In this document: positions 42,401 through 54,500 of the stretch, piece by piece
Layout of the letters: every line of letters begins with the position of its first letter
Numbering within the stretch: position 1 is the stretch's first letter
NCBI GenBank assembly: GCA_037039925.1
Contig: JAXRKP010000672.1
Span: 38,501 to 102,500 of the forward strand
Reading direction: 5' to 3'
Source of the DNA: Doris montereyensis
Taxonomy: Eukaryota; Mollusca; Gastropoda; Nudibranchia; Dorididae
DNA: 64,000 bases
Translations under genes and position numbers: made by a program
Notes under the pieces: model-generated
Database searches by the model: none
Told to the model about the DNA's origin: nothing
What the model saw: the letters and a program-made list of their open reading frames with translations, nothing else

Positions 42401-44430
42401 TCTATGGATATTACTACAATATAATAAGACAGGTCACAAATCATTCCATTGGTACGTACTGCCTTGGTGTGTGAAACGTACTTTCTTGTACACTCTGCTG
42501 AAAATACACCGCTCTATATACTGCTAACCGCAGTTTTGATCCTGGACCCATATGAGAAAATGAGTGGTGGAATTTGTTGCTAGATCATATGTCTTATTTT
42601 TGTTTTTATTTTTTTTTATTCACTCACTGCCGTTACCAACTCAAAAATAACTTAATGTTTCTGTAATGTCTTTTTATTGATTTGAAAGAATCCTAGAGCT
42701 TTAAAAAAAAAAAAAAAAATAGGTCACAGTCAAGTTAGGGCCGTTCCTGTTTTAATAATTATGTATTCATTTGTCTGTCTTGTTTACCGCACTATTTACA
42801 AGAAATTCATTAGGTACTTTGGCTCATATACACTATTTATTCACTGTCTGACAAAACACTCTGATATTTTAAAAAGATAACTTCTTGTCTTCAGCTATTT
42901 TTTCTCATGTAAATGAAGCAATATCTGTTTGCACCTTCTTCTTTTTTTTTTTGCAACACTGATGATTGTATTTAATACTGATGCTCATTTTCCTTATATC
43001 AGCTTTTGACGCAAATATTATATACATGTAATATGTAAATTTTTACTCAACTCTGCCGATTTATACATCCTGCTGAGATCTTGGTCCATAGATAGATCTG
43101 AAAGTGTTTTATTTGATGATATGTGTCAGCATATGAGTGAAAAGAGCCAGACCTGTCATCGGGACTTGGTTCCTGATTTTGTCCACCCATAACATTAGTA
43201 AACTCCTGACTGAGAATTAAAGTTAAAGAGTGGGTATTGGATAGATATTACATTCAAACACTAACAGCCAATAGAAGGAAATGGAGAGAATGTGTCTATG
43301 GATATGCTTGCATGATAGAAATGTGAAAGAGAAAGATGCATTCAGATATAATATATTATATGGTGGGAGTGCATCAGGGGGAGATTGATAAGTCGAGCAT
43401 GGAAGCTGTTGGGCTAATACTATATATAAACTATAGTAAATCATATTTCGTATGGAAAGTATAGATTTAATCAAGCAGGCAATACTATTGTATTGTTGAA
43501 ATTTTTCTGTTTTCTTGAACAGTAACATAATTTAGTTAAAAGTAAACGAACACCCTATTTGATTTCAACAAAATTCAAGTCTGCACGATTGTCATCAGTG
43601 ATTTTCTTACATGGAATTGCTTTGAATGACTTTGAGGTTTACATCGTATTAAATTATAATTTCTGTCTTATTCATTGAATGTCAGTGTATTTGAATGATA
43701 GTTTAGAATATGTAGATATATTAGTATTAGTGAAGACGGGTCTGTGTCCTAATTTATGTCCAAGCCTAGCATAATTTTGTTAATTATGCTCCCCCACTGC
43801 CTCTCATTCTCATTTTTGTATCCATGTTTATAAATATCACAAGTACGTATGATTCTTGAGTAGACTTTGAATGACACCTTATATTCTTTTTATTTATGAT
43901 ATATATTTTTCTTGCAATTATTCAGTTCATTCAACATTCAGGGGTTTGGGGACAGTATTCCTAGAGAATTAAACAGAATTATAAACATGTATTTTATTTC
44001 CAACTCACATCAGTATCAACTTTAAAATTGTGTCATCCAGTACAAGGCAATTTTTATTCAGAACGAACAATTTCATTCGTAACCAGTGTTTTGAAAAAAA
44101 ATGTATTTGTCAGTTATTGTTCTATTACTTTTGAATGATAGGTTTTTTGTTTTTTTTTTTTCAAAGTTGATTTTTAATTTATGTTTGCATCTCATTAGAT
44201 ATACATGTAGTTGGCAAAATTCATTATTTACACTTTTTTTTTAATAAACATTTCAAACATATATTTTTGTTCTGCATTGTTTTATGAGGTGTTGAATAAT
44301 GATTTTCTCTACTGAGAAACATTTTGTTTGTTGTGAGAGCCAATGTTGCACTATGGGTATTTTGAATATTGAAAATACTGTGGAACTCAACGAGGTCGTC
44401 GGGACTGACGCTAGGATCTTGTTGTGTGAG
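42401..44430. other. AT-rich intergenic stretch
   Basis: A17 run near 42703. No exon or known mobile element was recognised up to the transposase relic that follows. Confidence 0.4.
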
Positions 44431-44439
44431 ACCTTCCAT

Positions 44440-44690
44440 AATAAATGTGAAGTCGGCAAAAGACTTTGTGTGAGCCTTGCTTGACTACCTCTGGAATTTT
44501 ATCTTTATCTATCAAAAATGTCAAGAGAGTGCTTGATGCTATGCCATATTCACGACATATCTCTGCCTTTGATTTCTTTCACTTTCTCATTTCAACAGCA
44601 TCAATTTTTTTTCATTTCAAACGAATGGCATTTGCGCTTTGTGGGTTTTTATGTAGATGCCATTTCAATCGAAATGACACCAAAAGAATG
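44440..44690 (-). pseudogene. Remnant of a pogo/Tigger-type transposase (CENP-B HTH region)
   Basis: The minus strand reads K-R-K-C-H-S-F-E-M-K, then after frame changes K-S-K-A-E-I-C-R-E-Y-G-I-A-S-S-T-L and L-I-D-K-D-K-I. This is the N-terminal helix-turn-helix of CENP-B and pogo/Tigger transposases (typical K-A-E-I-A-R-E-x-G-I-x-x-S-T-V). An internal stop and two frame shifts are present and the DDE core is absent. Confidence 0.75.
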
Positions 44691-44699
44691 AAAAAATGA

Positions 44700-46100
44700 A
44701 TGACACTAATGATAATCCCTATGCTAAAGCGAGTTACAGGTGTGAACAGCAGAGAAGAAGGTGAACGACAGAGAGAAAAAAATAGCTATCTACTATTAGG
44801 CACTAGGCCTTTGACTAGGTTTTGCCGGTCACTAATGTCATTTTGATTGTTCCTGCGGTCCCCTCCCCCTCCCCACTAGCCAAGTTCCCACTCACACAGG
44901 CTAGCCTGGTTATTAATAAGTCATCGATCTCGACTCCCAGACACACACAGTGCAGCGTCAATGACTTGCCAATGTTGGCTGCTTGTATATAAAAAGAAAA
45001 GAAGATCCACAAAATAAATTGAATCCAGTAAGAGGTTGTTTCACTGTCTTTATTGACCGACGCCATTGTAGGCAATTTTAATCATGTGGGGTCCTCGTTG
45101 GATGAGTCGTTTTTTTACAAAGAGAATGAAGGGGAAAAAGAATATTTCTATTGGCCTCGTAGCCGACATTTCGTAGTGTGATCTCGGTGGATCCGTATAT
45201 ATAAAATTTTAAAAACTTGCAAAAGATTAGAATAATCAATTATATAATTATAATCAGAACACAACTCCTACTTGACATGTGCTAGTGAAAGAGTAAATAG
45301 TGCATTTGATTATCATTTTAAGGCCTAAGACTCTAGATTTCTATCCACCACAAGTTTCAAACAACGAATTTTGAACTGGATTCATTAGATTACATCACCA
45401 CAGGCTTGTAATTTGTATTGATTTAATCATGAATAGAGCCGTGAAAATAAATTAAAATCCAAGAACCCATATGGGAATAGGGAAGAAACATACATAATAT
45501 ATTATTGTATATTGCATAATAAGCTGATAAAGCAATGGACAAAATACCTCCGTGAGACCAGACAACTTTGACCAGTTAACTTCAGTACTGCCTTAACTTA
45601 AACTAGAGACAAACACTAACACATTTACCTAACCACAATCCCTTTAGAAAAAGCTGCATGAAGCATATGTCTAGATAGAGACGGGTGTGATTGTAATTGA
45701 TCTAATTGTAATGTAATGGGACAGCAGCTGTTATTCAGTACATATCATTGTGTCTGTAGTGTAAGACTTTGTATGGATTAAAGACAGTCCAAATAACGAA
45801 TGAGAATACAATAGAACTCGGAAGTACATGTACATGTAGCCAGATCGCCGAAACTGACCACAGACTCGCGCTAAATCCGAGTTTTCGCTACTTCCGAGCT
45901 GTCTTGACATAAACAATCAGCTGTCTATGATTGTGCGGACACAATCATCCCGATTATCATCTGCTTTGCTTGGGGTTTTTTTCTTCAAATGTCACAGTAT
46001 TTTTTTCCTAAAATCTCGATCGTACAGGTGACAGATGCCAAGACACCCTCCTTCCCTTCCCCTCATTTTCATTCCTTTTATCGTTCTATCTAAAACTTAA
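44700..46100. other. Intergenic stretch, mostly unassigned
   Basis: No exon was recognised. At about 45808 TACAATAGAACTCGGAAG resembles, in inverted form, the phrase TTCGAGTTCCACTGTA at about 47127-47142; these could be the ends of a pogo-like element next to TA, with the CT microsatellite between them. Confidence 0.3.
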
Positions 46101-46108
46101 CTTCTCTC

Positions 46109-46546
<438 letters not shown>

Positions 46547-47156
46547 TCTCTGTGCACCAGGAAGCATCGGTCTATCGGTCTGGCATCGCTTAGCATTTAT
46601 AGACTACGTTCTGATACAGACGACTTGAAATTCTCGACACACTTGACAGGTGGAGACGGAATAAAAGCGAGAACGATGCCAGTAGGCTAGACAACAGTAT
46701 TAATATTATTCTCCGCTTGCTATCATCAATTGACAATCATTATTATCAAATCGTACATTGCATTACAGTTGTATTACAATGTGCTACATGTACACATAAT
46801 ATTATGCAAGCCCACCGATAGGCATACTGTATGGTGAAAAGATGACGTTTGATTATATCAAGTCATTTTTGTCTCTTATGTCACTGCTCTAATTAGTAAT
46901 TGTGTAGGCTTTTTTTTGTTTTTTTTACGAACTTTTATTTTCTTATACGATTTGCCTCTTTACGAGTGTAATTTATTTTACAGTAACATTAGACTTACAT
47001 GAGTAGAGCATCTCGATGATTATGAGTTGGCTATCTGTTTTATCTCGCCATCGACTAATTATCTTTATTGACTTAAAGAAAAGGGGGCGAAGATTTGGAT
47101 TGATCGCGTTATTCCCGAGCTCCCTATTTTCGAGTTCCACTGTATTTTATGGCCGG

Positions 47157-47560
47157 TCTTGCATTGGCACCAAACACGGTGCAATCAATTCCAAATCCCT
47201 TTGAACATTTTGTTGTTGTTGAGAAGGCCAGGGACGACTTTACACTTCATTGTATTTGTTGCTCGACGAAGCGGCCCCCAACTTCAATGTTCCTCCCTTT
47301 CCATGTCGTTTCGACTCGCTCAGTCCCAACGCCAATTCCACACAAAACTGAATGGCAGTCTCAGCAATCTCATGGTGAGTTGAAGTGGAATGGGTCAGAA
47401 AGGAAAGTCATTGCCTTTGCTTTCTATTCCATACACACACACACACACAAAAAGGTGAAAGTGAACGACCTCGTTCAAATTTCCTGAAATTTCGAATGGT
47501 CTTATCCAAATTCCCTGAAATTTCGAATGGCTTCATCCAATTCCCTGAAAGTTGTTACAG
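47157..47560. repeat. Unclassified repeat with a short tandem
   Basis: At about 47477-47552 CCTGAAATTTCGAATGG occurs twice, followed by a decayed third unit, period about 33 bp. The phrase near 47165-47200 (TGCAATCAATTCCAAATCCC) is related, inverted, to a phrase near 50465-50500. Confidence 0.45.
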
Positions 47561-48949
47561 CCCAGCCCACGTCCGCCCTAACTCCTCAATAAAAACCAAA
47601 ATGGAACACACATTTTAACCTCCAATGAGTGTTTCGTTTAAATTATAATATTTCTTAGCTTTAAATTCTTACTCTCAGTTTTAAGCTCTTATTTACCAAT
47701 TTTATTGAATTTACTTAAGATTTATTTCTTGTATCGGTATGTACAATAATGCAAATTTTAAAAAGAAATGTATTAAGGAATTACACCTATTTAGAAAGGC
47801 TATTTAGACATTTATTTAACAATGAATAAAAATCGTTTAAACGATTTTTATATCTGTGATAACAATTTACAAAGATTTTAAAACATATCTATATCTATAT
47901 TTATACTTATACAACATAATCATTATGATTTTATATTGTTCATATCCATAAAGCACCGGTTTTGTAATGTATTGAATGAAAGTGAAACAGATGAATTGTA
48001 TTGTAATTCATTCGTGTTGATTTGAAACGTCACGAGAGCAAATTTCCTTTTGGACAAATAAAGACATTATCTTATCTGATCTTGTATGCATTATGATAGG
48101 CTATAAATGTAAATAAACGTCAGGTCATGTATGTAGTGTCATGTATAATGTGTCACATGTCAAGTGCCACTTCATGTATGAAATAATACATCTTACCTTA
48201 CAGTATGCAGATTATGTACCCCATAAAAGGATAAAACAATACTTAATTAACTGAGGGAACGAAATAGAACGTTTCAGTTGCACCTGCCAACTGCCCACAG
48301 TTTGACTCAGGTCTCAGATCATGTAATTAGATAAGCTCAAATCAAAAGTTTCATTTCCTTAGTTCAAGTCAAGCCCGAAAGTTTCTACCAAGAGTAGAGT
48401 ATGCATTTACTAGTACATGTACTCATTACTTGTACGTGACCTTGAACTTTAAAAAAAATCAATACTCGTGTAGTAGTAGGTCTGCATTGATACGTATAAT
48501 GTGTACAGTGAAATCAGTTTAAGATCAACACCTCGGAACCGTGAGAAATAGCTGATGTTACCCGAATCTAGGGGATTTAACCCATTTAATCTGAGGCAGA
48601 GTTCTTTTTATGTAACAATGAAATTATGGAACAGGACTGTCTGTGATGATGTATATTATGAGATAGAACGATGGGTTTAGTTTTGTTTTTTCTTGGGTTT
48701 TTTGTTGTTATGGAAACGGCTTAGGCCTAGGCATGCGGGGGTAGGGAGAGCTTACACACGCTATGAATCTAGCCTCTGTCTTTGTGACCTGCCTAATCTT
48801 AGGACGGGTAGATTATAATTATAAAGCCTGACAACAGCACACGTGGCGGGTGATAGCGAGACGCTGTGCACAAACTTGCAATGGCAATGCTATTACATTG
48901 TAGCCCCTTTGATGAGGGTGAGGGCCTAGTTTATTTATTATTGTAACAA
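47561..48949. other. AT-rich intergenic stretch
   Basis: Near 48040-48075 AATAAAGACATTATCTTATC resembles the short terminal repeats of L2/CR1-type LINEs, as also seen at 58690. No exon was recognised. Confidence 0.35.
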
Positions 48950-49320
48950 AACATTACATACACTTCACCATGTCTTCCCAGTACTCAATAGCCAATAATA
49001 AATTCTGTTACTGGTAAATGTATTATAACAATAATAAGCCTTATAAAATACATGTGTTAGTCTACATTTCTGTAGGCTACGCGTTGGATGTAAGAATAAG
49101 ATGAAATTTTTAGTATTTTAAATTTCAACAATGGAGTTTCTTAATGGACATGTGATTACGTTTTGGGAGCTGATTTTAAGCGGGTTCTGGGTCTTAAAGT
49201 AGTTGATGTAATCAGAGGTTGTTATACAATGAAATAATATGGGCGGGGGCGGCACTGGTGAACTTGATCACAATCGAGAATTGACGACAAGCACGTTGAT
49301 TTCTCACTGGTTCCACTGTA
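48950..49320. repeat. Dispersed repeat D1, copy 2
   Basis: Diverged direct copy of 10580-11065: CTTCCCAGTACTCA, AAAGTAGTTGATGTAATC, GAGAATTGACGACAAGCA and GGTTCCACTGTA at the end. Confidence 0.6.
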
Positions 49321-49359
49321 TTATGTAATTCTTGTACATTGTGTGTAAGTGTGTATACA

Positions 49360-49550
<191 letters not shown>

Positions 49551-49859
49551 ATGCCTTCATTTACAGTTGTTGCTACTAGTAGTACTAGTGTTAGACTAGA
49601 GCACTGTTTTTCTTATACATGTAGGCCTAGTTAGCATTCGCCGAGCAGAAACGTGGAGCAAAATGTATGGCCTGTACGGCATTTGTTCTTAATAGGGGTG
49701 TTCTATTGTGAGAAATGAAAGACATGAAAATGTTTGTCGAATCGAATTTCCCGGAGGTCTTGCACCCATGCATCAACCAAGCTACAATCCCCTTCGAAGC
49801 GTCTGTTTACACAGACTGGGGGGGTAATGGTAATGTCACATCAGTTGTTACTTAGTATA

Positions 49860-50215
49860 GTTTATAAGGCGTTGTAGCTGACCCATAGTGTTGTGAGCTT
49901 GTAATAAAAACAGCCCTGGTTCAAGCCCCACGGCTGGCACAGGTGGGTTAGTTTTTTTCATAATGTTGTATTCAGAGGAAAGTTACTTCTTTCTACTTTC
50001 CTCACTTGACTCAAGTGGGGATGAGTACCCAGCTATAGGTAGAGAAAGATCTTGTCAGTGTGTTAGAACGAAAAAGCCTAACAGGCTAGTGTACTATATG
50101 CTCCCCTGGGAGTTGAGAAGGACTTTGAATGAAATAACCTGCTGGGGGATAAATTATGATGTACAGTCGGTGAGCCTGGACATGTGTGGGGATACAGACT
50201 ATAAATACATTTTTA
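49860..50215 (+). repeat. SINE-like repeat, family C, copy 1
   Basis: The head has a B-box-like GGTTCAAGCCCCACGGC. The body has CTTTCCTCACTTGACTCAAG, AGCTATAGGTAGAGAAAGAT, TGCTGGGGGATAAAT and GGTGAGCCTGGAC, and ends GACTATAAATAC. The second copy is at 51735-52015. Confidence 0.75.
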
Positions 50216-50544
50216 TCTTTAGTGTTTGCATAGCTACACATCGTATTGTGTCGGTGAGAATTTTAATCAATTAAAGACAGTCCAAGTTATTGAATGAGAA
50301 TATTGAGAAGGTCTTGCATTGTGATTAAATGCAGTGTTATCAACTCCAAATTATTCCCATTCCATTCAACTTTTTGTTTTTTTCCTTCTGTGAAGGTTAA
50401 ATTTCATTTGCTTTCCATTCTTTCTATACAAAAATTGAACAGAAGAGGAATTGATTGGAAGTGGAAAGGGAGTTGGAGTTAATTGCACTGTGTTTGGGTT
50501 TGAGTCCATTGCGGTGCTCATGTATCCACTTGTCAAAGCTCATA

Positions 50545-50717
50545 CAGTAGTCACTGGATAAAAGCACACTTCATAAAAGCACTCTGCATAAACACACGCC
50601 TACATCTGTTGACCAAATCTTTACTATATAAAATAAAAGTTCTGATACACAAACGATATGCATAAAAGCACGCCTTTTTCTGTGCCCAAAGGGCGCACGT
50701 TTAACCAGTGACTACTG
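50545..50717. mobile_element. TA-flanked MITE, 173 bp (pogo/Tigger-like ends)
   Basis: Starts CAGTAGTCACTGG and ends CCAGTGACTACTG, a perfect 13-bp inverted repeat with TA on both outer sides (50543-50544, 50718-50719). The inner sequence has several TAAAAGCAC direct and inverted copies. TA duplications and CAGTA-type ends fit pogo/Tigger-like elements. Confidence 0.8.
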
Positions 50718-51109
50718 TATTAGATCTACATGTAAAAGAGGAGGTTGGAACTACTGCGTAATGATGAAGGAAAGACATACACTATAGCAATGACAGTTAC
50801 TTGTGTATTTATTTCTGACATCGAAGCCAGCAATAACCATGAAAATGAAGAACATATTTATTGAGCTTGGGTTTTTTTTTATGTGCTACCTCATTGGAAC
50901 ATAAAACGACTGACACATTTACCTCACGTTCTTTGCTACCACTAAATGCTAGTGTGTTAGCTGATTTCACATCTACTGTTATTTGTGACAAAAATTGCAC
51001 CAACTACTCAACAAAGGACACGTTTTGAGGTCAATGATCTAACAATGGATAGGTATGATGGTTGCATTACAATTTTAGAGAAAAAGTGTGCCTTTAAGCA
51101 TGTGGATCA

Positions 51110-51184
51110 TGTCGTTACTCTCTGTTTATAGAGTAAAAATTCGACCAACACATGTAGGCGTGTGCTTTTACTGAGCCACTACAG
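51110..51184. repeat. Inverted partial copy of the TA-flanked MITE
   Basis: GTAGGCGTGTGCTTTTACTG then AGCCACTACAGTA, the reverse complement of the left end of the element at 50545. The two could be the ends of one larger 0.64 kb element containing a shorter copy. Confidence 0.6.
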
Positions 51185-51378
51185 TAACAGTGGCAATTAA
51201 AACTTTTGATTTTATTTGTTCATCAATTCGTATTTTCAATGCTGTCACAAATCAAGAAATTAATGCACATAATATTGTTGCTTCTATATATGCAAATTGC
51301 GATTTTCCAATCATAAAACATTAAAACAGACACAGTGTCATTTAGTGTAAGCATTTATTATATTTACAACAAACAGTA

Positions 51379-51594
51379 TCAATCATCATCTGACATATCC
51401 ACATCACCATTCCCTGATACTCTACTACTAGAATAAGAATTACCACCTTCTATATTATCAACACCCTCGTCACTATCATCATCGCCATCATCTTTATCCC
51501 AATCCTTCATTCGGGCTCCCATCATGAAGTCATCTTGTAAAATTTTCCACTTGGGGATGGCTTTGGTTTCTGTTTTCCTCTCTTTTGCTTTATT
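51379..51594 (-). CDS. RRP15: RRP15 last coding exon
   Basis: 216 bases, 71 codons and TGA at 51381-51379, phase 0 in. Acceptor TTCCTTCCTCAG. Encodes K-A-I-P-K-W-K-I-L-Q-D-D-F-M-M-G-A-R and an acidic, Ser/Asp-rich end. Confidence 0.94.
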   Translation of the reverse strand, partial: NKAKERKTETKAIPKWKILQDDFMMGARMKDWDKDDGDDDSDEGVDNIEGGNSYSSSRVSGNGDVDMSDDD

Positions 51595-54500
51595 CTGAGG
51601 AAGGAATAAAAAGGAAAAGGTGAAATTTACATCGCATTATTGAACAGGTCTGCTTACATCTTTGGTTTCCTTTTCAAAACAAACGTATATCATATGTGTA
51701 TCTGGTGAGTTTTGTACAGTTTTCATACTACACTACATGGCTGACCCAGGTGGTTTTCCACAACGTTGTACTCTTAGGAAAGGTAACTCACTCTGCTTTC
51801 CTCACTTGAGTCAGGTGTGAATGAGTGCCCAACTATAGGTAGAGAAAGATCATGTCAGTGTTAGTACAAAGCGCCTGAAAATGGCTGCTATACCGCATGC
51901 TCCGCAGGGAATTGAGAAGGTCTTTGAATGAACTGGTCTGCTGGGGGATAAATGATGTACAGCCGGTGAGCCTGCACTTGTGCGGGGATGTGGACTATAA
52001 ATCCATCTTTATATTATTACAAATTTTGTGAGAAATTTAATTAAATAACTAGCTTGTTTCCAATAGCTCGTTTTTCATTCATTCAACTTTCAATTTCAAC
52101 CTTGTTAAATTCTAAAAAGTGACATGCTTTAAATGTATAATATTCTCTTTCCTTTCCAGAAAGTAGATTTCAATAGGAAAGTAAATGATGTAAACCAGTA
52201 AACCAGAATGAAAAGTTAACTTTGACGTCTTTTGTTTTCTACTTCTGTTCTTACTATTTATGTTGCATAATACATAAACGTAAAATTGTTCCTCTTTAAA
52301 CTTTGTGTTTTTGGCACTGGATTTTTATTTTTAGTAGGCTATTCCTTTGTTGTTATTATTTTTTCACTTTCTCTTATTTTGGTGATTTTTTAAATATAAA
52401 CTATAATAAGCATCGCTGTGTGTGTTTCTTTGTGTGCATGCACATGTACCTACAAGCGTTTCTGTTTATGAGTGGGGAGAGGGGAATGTAGGCAGTCGTC
52501 ACTCGGGTTCTATCATCATGTGTGTGTGTGCCTGCATGCATTTCCGTGTACGAGTGGGGAGGGGAAAAGTGTGTGATCATCACTCGAGTTCTATCATCAC
52601 ATGTCAACGTCACAAGGAATGATTATATGATGGTTGACCGACACGGCACACAAAGCAAATATTTCTTTCTTGTTATGTTTTTTTTGTATCAATGCAATAT
52701 GCTCTCTAACTCTTTCCATGCATGCTGCAATCGGCATAACCACTGATTTATGTCTGCAGTACAACGTGTAAAAATAGAGATAAAAATGTAAGATGTCTAA
52801 CAAAAGAAAGAGAGCCAGTTTGTTTCCAGATTTTAAAGTTATCCTGTTGAACAAAGTAGACGGTGGAGAATTCTTTTAAAACCCAGACATGTGTAAAAAT
52901 TTTGAAATCCCAAATTCGACACTTTCAATTTTTAATAAAGAACAGAAAATTTGTTTACATTTACTGTGTGATTGGTCAGTCTGTTCTGATTTTGTATGTA
53001 TGTATGTATGTATGTGTTCTTTCTTTCTTTATCAGTTCCCATTCTACTTTTCGGTGTATGGGTTCAGATGCCCGAGATGAACTTTCTCCAGGATGCCCTG
53101 TCCTGGCATTTCCGTTTCCTTCCAAAAAAGTTAAATTTCTATGCTTCAATGCCTCTATATTATATCTTCTTACCACTTTCTCCGAGGTCCGCCTTTTTGT
53201 CTTTTACCTTGGGCTTTAGCATTGTATACTGATTTAGCTATTCTATTGCCATTCATTCTGTTTACATGCCCAAACCATCTCAATTGATTTGTTTCTATCT
53301 TAGTTTTTATGCTATCTGCTTTGGTTTGATCTCTTATTGTTGTGTTTCTGATTTTGCCTCTTTTAGTTTTCCCTACTATTCTCCTTAGATATTTCATTTC
53401 AGCTGCCTGTATTCACCTGTATTCTCTACTGTCTAAGGTCCAGGTCTCACTGCCATAGAGGAGAGTAGGACAATAAACTGTATTGTATACTGCCATTTTG
53501 GTTTTTGTTTGCAATTTTTGCTTACCTACAAATGCCTTTCCTAGATGGTTATATATTGCACTTGCCTTTTTGAATTTCTAGCTGATTTCTTCTCTTAGTT
53601 TTCACTCTGAGTTAATCATTACTCCTAGGTAATTGTAGCTGTGAACTTGTTCTAAATTCTCCCTGCCCAATTTAAGCTTTTGTGTTTTAGCTTCCCTAGT
53701 TACTAGCATTGTTTTGGTTTTCTTTGCATTTACTCTCATTCCTCTTTTATTTAGTTCATTGTTCATAATGTTGATATTCGACTCAAGGTCACTTTCTGTT
53801 TTTCCAAACAGAACTAAATCATCGGCAAATGAAAGCATTGATACATTTACTGGTTGAAGCTTCCACATACCTACATTCATTTTCTTCATTTTTGAGGATG
53901 CCTTTGTGACTGAATCCATAAATGTGATAAACAAAAGAGGACTTAGGATACAACCCTGTCTTACTCCTATATCTACATCAAATTCTTCAGATACATTTCC
54001 AGCTGCTCGCACTGCATATATATATGTTGGTTTATTGTAAAAACTTTTAATGGCTTCTATTAAATTTTGCTCTACATTGTGTTCTTTTGAGGAATGTTAT
54101 AGTTCGTCCCTCCTCACAGTGTCAAATGCCTCTTCTAAGTCAATAAAACACAGGTGGAAGTCAATGTTTCTCTCAAGGAATTTTTCTACTATTTGTCTAA
54201 TTGTAAATATGTGGTCTTGTACACTTCTTCCAGGTCTAAATCTACTCTGATGCTCTTCAATCTGATCCTATACTCTTTTCCGTAGTCTCATTTCCAGTAT
54301 CCTGGCATATACTTTTCCTGGAGCGCTAAGTAGTGATATCCCTCTATAGTTTGAGCATTCCATATTTGATCCTTTCTTATGTATTGGTACTACCGTTTCC
54401 TTTTTCCAGTCGTCTGGAACCTGTTTCGACTTCCATGCTTGTTGGCATATTCATGTAGTAGTTTGTCTGCCTCTCTCCCTTGGTTTTTAACCATTTCTGG

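Noticed and set aside
44815..45075. 86-codon minus-strand frame with a hydrophobic centre
   Set aside because: No splice partners, no family resemblance; could be chance in a repeat-rich intergenic region.
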